Shown piece by piece: positions 60,743 through 64,000 of a stretch of 64,000 nucleotides of DNA. The DNA lies in NCBI GenBank assembly GCA_022316685.1, contig JAKJHU010000107.1, positions 1,054,001 through 1,118,000 on the forward strand, written 5' to 3'. A program made the translations under genes and the position numbers. Origin of the DNA: Progne subis subis. Taxonomy: Eukaryota > Chordata > Aves > Passeriformes > Hirundinidae. The notes under the pieces are model-generated. The model was not told the DNA's origin and did not search any database. It saw only the letters and a program-made list of their open reading frames with translations. Positions within the stretch are counted from its first letter, which is position 1. Every line of letters begins with the position of its first letter.

Positions 60743-62307
60743 AATATATAGCTATAAATTAAGACAAATCCCATATTTTCTAAATTTCAATTTACTTGTT
60801 TTTCTGTGAAAACAAGGTTAGATGTGTCTTGAATCCATGTGTTCTTGATGAAGACATCTTTTTAAAAGTGGTCCAATGGCAGCAGAAAACTAATGCAAAA
60901 AAGAAATGCTTTATTTTGTATTGACTCTGCTCACATCATCAATTATTGATATATCAATGATTTCTGAGTATAAACAAATTTTAGATGCATTGTGAGACTG
61001 TTCAAATTAGTCTCACAAGTGAAGGAAAACATTCAGGAACTGTTTCTGTAAGGAAATGTGATGTGCAATGCTGTTGACCTTCAGTCATGTCATTACAGTT
61101 GGTTTCATAGCAAAATCTTTATGGCATGTGAGAATAATTCCTTTAAACAGGGTCTCAGCACCTCCTCTGAGCCAAAAGTCAGTAGTAAAGCAATAGCATT
61201 TATTTTTAGTCGGGAAGAGAAATAGAAATGGAAATATTTTCTGAATCAGAATGTGATTAAAGAGATAATGAAATCCTCTTTTTGGATCATACTCTTTGGT
61301 TTGTATTACATTTCAATGGACTGTCCATCCAGGAAGGTGAATGAACACACTCTCATGGGGTCCTCTGTACCTCTCTAGGGAACTTGTGGGTGGACTGAAG
61401 TAACTCACACTACTTATTCCTCCTGAGATTAGACAGGAAAATGGCTTCCAAATATTAATTAGGAAATTCATAGATTTGCAAAAACAATGGACTTAATTAC
61501 AGGATTTTAATTGTAATAGATAACAGGATTATTTCAAAATTGGTTCTAAGTTGTTAGTTGAGCAACATGTCAGAAAAGTCTGCGGCAGTGACAGCAGGCA
61601 CTGAGTTTGCTGCAGCAAGGAAGTATCTTCTGAATTGTTCTACAGGTTTGCTCTTGGTGTTGGCTGTGGGAGCAGCTGTGGGCATTTACAATGTAAATGA
61701 GAAAGGACATCTTTCACTTTAGACTTAGTAGACATAAGCAGCTTTCATATTGGAAGACTGGGAAAAAACCCATAATAGTTTATACATTGTAGTCCAAGAC
61801 ACTATCTTCTCACTGATCACCTGATTGTTTACTGATGTATTTTTTTCAGTAAAATTAAACATACAGTTATGTAATCCAAAGCCACTGTCTACCCTTTATT
61901 GGAGGAACACTAGCTAGTTTCTCTTCAACTTTCTGGAACATTATTTGGTCTGAGTTTTAAAAAGAATCTACCTCTGCAGTTGGGAATGTAATTTGATTTA
62001 TCTCTTGTTTGTTTCCCATTGACTATGTAACAGCTGTTTGGCTCTTAAACAAAAGTTTTATCACTATACTATGCAAAAAAAGGAGAGAAAATATAGACAT
62101 TATGGGCTTGAAATGCATGTTGTATCTCGACAGAAGCTGAGAAATTGTCTCTGATTTTGAGAACTCCAGTACCAATTATGGAAGTGAATTTTATAACAAT
62201 TTAGCTAAATCACAAATCTCTTTTGAAACAGGATAAGCAGCATTTTAGAAGTACGTCTTGTAAAGTGATTTATATATTGGCAAAGTAGTGACTGCACAGA
62301 GAAGGTG
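60743..62307. other. Intergenic sequence, no gene recognised
   Basis: AT-rich sequence. A 51-codon open frame with a hydrophobic stretch at 61567-61722 is discussed as a finding but is not supported as a gene. Confidence 0.5.
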
Positions 62308-62607
62308 TGTGGGAGATTAGGGACAGGCTGGTCAGAAGATATCGCAGCTGTACGGGCAGACAGAACCCCTCTCTCAACACTTAGGTGTTTAGTGTCCCTG
62401 ATAAGGTAAGCAACACCGTAACTTGTAACGTAAGCAGACGGATGTGATGTAGCAAACAGAGGTTTTAGTAACTCCATGTAACCTGTTAATAAACACCATT
62501 AGCCGTTCACCACACTGGTGTCTGTGAGCTGGTGGCCCGAGCAGCCTGGACTGTGGCTGCCGTGTTCGTTCCTGGAACCAGGTCGCTACGCCTCAGCGGA
62601 GGCAGCA
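62308..62607 (+). mobile_element. Alpharetrovirus-like solo LTR, 300 bp, 6-bp TSD
   Basis: The element starts TGTGGGAG and ends GGAGGCAGCA and is flanked by perfect AAGGTG duplications at 62302-62307 and 62608-62613. An AATAAA signal is at 62488-62493, followed by CACCATTAGCCGTTCACCAC and ACTGGTGTCTG. That R/U5 start closely resembles, from memory, the avian sarcoma-leukosis group LTR. The 6-bp duplication fits avian class II elements. It is an old endogenous solo LTR with no viral genes; its upstream half does not match leukosis viruses in an obvious way, so a related ancient lineage is likely. Confidence 0.87.
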
Positions 62608-63850
62608 AAGGTGAGAGCTGCATCATTTGCAGAGGACATGAGGGTGGAGCAGAGATTTTATGATAAGCTAGCTACAATGAGAAACTCTGGCAGAATGGAA
62701 AGAAAAGCCTATTTGTATCTAAATTTTCTCTTTAGATTTTCAGGATACTCTCAGGCCAACATTGGAGTTGAAGAACTGTGACTTTTATTAAGATTCACCA
62801 AAAGTAGATCTCAGGAGGATTTTGAATGAGAGTGCGTGTGTGGGGGAGGGGGATGGCATATTGGAGTGTGAAGGCTTTTTTTCCATTTTTTTTAGCAGAG
62901 TGGGCAGCATGGAGGGAGTGTGAAAAAGTAGCAGGAGAAGGAGACAAATAGGCGTTTCTGACTAAGTTGTTGTGACAGGAGGCAAGGTCCAAGGGATAAT
63001 TTAGGATGATAAACCTTTAAGACCAGACCTGATCTGGTATGGTAATGTGGAGGAAAGTAATGTAGAGGTTTGAAGGAAGGATGTGGTTTGAATAAAGAGA
63101 GAGATTGAACAGATGTTTATTAGAGCTTCTAGAGAGCAATGCTGTGAGTATTGAGATGAAGTTTTAATGTTTTGAGTGTGGGCGAGTGCTAAAGGCCATC
63201 GGACAAAGAAAAGATATCCATTATGTTGATGAAAGTTTAGTGAATGTGATGTGAATGAAAGTGTGAAGCTTTTCTGCGTTGCAAAATTAAATAATGGTGA
63301 CAGTAGAGCGTTTGTAAAAAGGAAGGGAAAAATGCTGATATGAGAGGAGAAGAGGCATATTTTGTCCATACTAAGCTTTGGCTTGCCACCGCTCATTCAG
63401 GACATGAGCTAGCTGACAGAAGAGACTAGATAAACTATGAGGTGCAAAGGCATTAAAAATCTAAGGAATAAAGCAGATGTGAGACTGTCAAATAAGAACA
63501 CAATAGGTGAGAAGCAGCTGAATTGCAAGTTCTTAGGAGAGATGCACAGCAAAAACTGAGTTTCAAATGTTTTGCTGCCCAGAAGCCGTTGTCACCTACC
63601 TATTTTCACGTCACAATCCAGGCTGGTTTTCCTTAATGCCTTAAGGTTTAGCTTTCATATTTCCAGATTCATCAGGGATGTAGTTCTGAGCCTCATATTA
63701 AGTGCTAGTAAGCTCTCTTCAGAGTTCAGGCCCAAAAGCATAAGTAATGGTGGACTGAAGAGAGAAAACAAGAAGGATGAGACCTCACAACCTGAAGCTG
63801 TAATTGGAAAATTAAACCCTAATATGCAAATGGACCAAAACTTATGAAAA
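62608..63850. other. Intergenic, G-rich and C-poor on plus strand
   Basis: From about 62800 to 63350 the plus strand is rich in G and A and poor in C (27 G to 3 C at 62821-62880). No gene is recognised. The minus-strand 131-codon frame at 63001-63396 and the plus-strand 91-codon frame at 63572-63847 match nothing known and are probably chance. Confidence 0.5.
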
Positions 63851-64000
63851 TGTGAGACCTTCGTGACTGGTCAGCCATTTTGTGACCATTCTAAGTCCAC
63901 CTTGGGTGTAGCCCTGGTCAGGCTCCTGTCCGGTCCAAGGTGGATCCTGGAGGCCTTTCAATAAATACTTTAATCTCTAGCTCTATCCAGTCTCTGTTTC
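63851..64000 (+). mobile_element. ERV LTR start, cut by window edge
   Basis: From TGTGAGACC the sequence has the look of an LTR. There is a GC-richer promoter part with a 10-bp perfect inverted repeat (63896-63905 with 63935-63944), then an AATAAA signal in TTTCAATAAATACTT near 63960, and a T/C-rich stretch ending the window, as expected for R/U5. Whether it is a solo LTR or the 5' LTR of a provirus cannot be told here. The left boundary is inferred from the TG start only. Confidence 0.6.

Noticed and set aside
1..64000. CRISPR arrays, operons, tRNA or rRNA genes
   Set aside because: I scanned for spaced direct repeats, tRNA B-box-like sequence and rRNA segments and saw none. The sequence is vertebrate nuclear DNA, and the only arrays are simple or minisatellite repeats without spacers.

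Overview
The window reads as vertebrate nuclear DNA, almost certainly from a bird. It is AT-rich, has no dense run of coding genes, and carries 3'-truncated CR1 LINE copies on both strands and solo LTRs of avian endogenous retrovirus types. Two of those LTRs match, from memory, an ERVL-like family I associate with Neoaves, so a non-galliform bird is the better guess. No database search could be run.

Gene content: only one protein-coding feature is convincing. At 5578-5728 on the minus strand, inside a CpG island, lies a 50-codon first exon whose product starts MWPAGAG and ends SVRVFISANPE. This matches the start of NWD2 (NACHT and WD repeat domain-containing protein 2) as I remember it. The exon ends in a phase-1 GT donor, so positions 1-5577 are intron 1 and the rest of the gene lies off the left edge. 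To the right of the CpG island the remaining ~57 kb looks like the intergenic region upstream of NWD2. I recognise no other protein-coding gene there.

Layout: 1-5577 NWD2 intron 1; 5.1-6.8 kb CpG-rich promoter region in two blocks, with a candidate minus-strand TATA box; 6.8-15.4 kb unique sequence with a possible conserved element near 10.4 kb; 15.4 kb antisense CR1; 19.1-20.0 kb probable minus-strand LTR; 21.8-22.6 kb sense CR1 split by a 369-bp solo LTR with a 6-bp target duplication; 22.6-40.8 kb unique sequence with two spliced-exon-like signatures; 40.8 kb ERVL-like solo LTR; 46 kb two CR1 fragments; 47.7-50.75 kb a 3-kb G/T-only array; 54.2 and 56.0 kb CR1 copies; 59.8-62.6 kb a second ERVL-like LTR, a CR1 and an alpharetrovirus-like solo LTR; from 63.85 kb the start of another LTR cut by the window edge.

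The most striking structure is the G/T array. It ends in about 126 copies of a 12-bp unit that differ only by six single-base indels. The unit length is a multiple of three and no frame on either strand contains a stop, so the 600-850-codon open frames there are artefacts. I found no convincing new biological system. The most useful leads are the array, the dated nest of transposons, a strand-composition flip at the CpG island, and a well-formed candidate exon at 32.1 kb.
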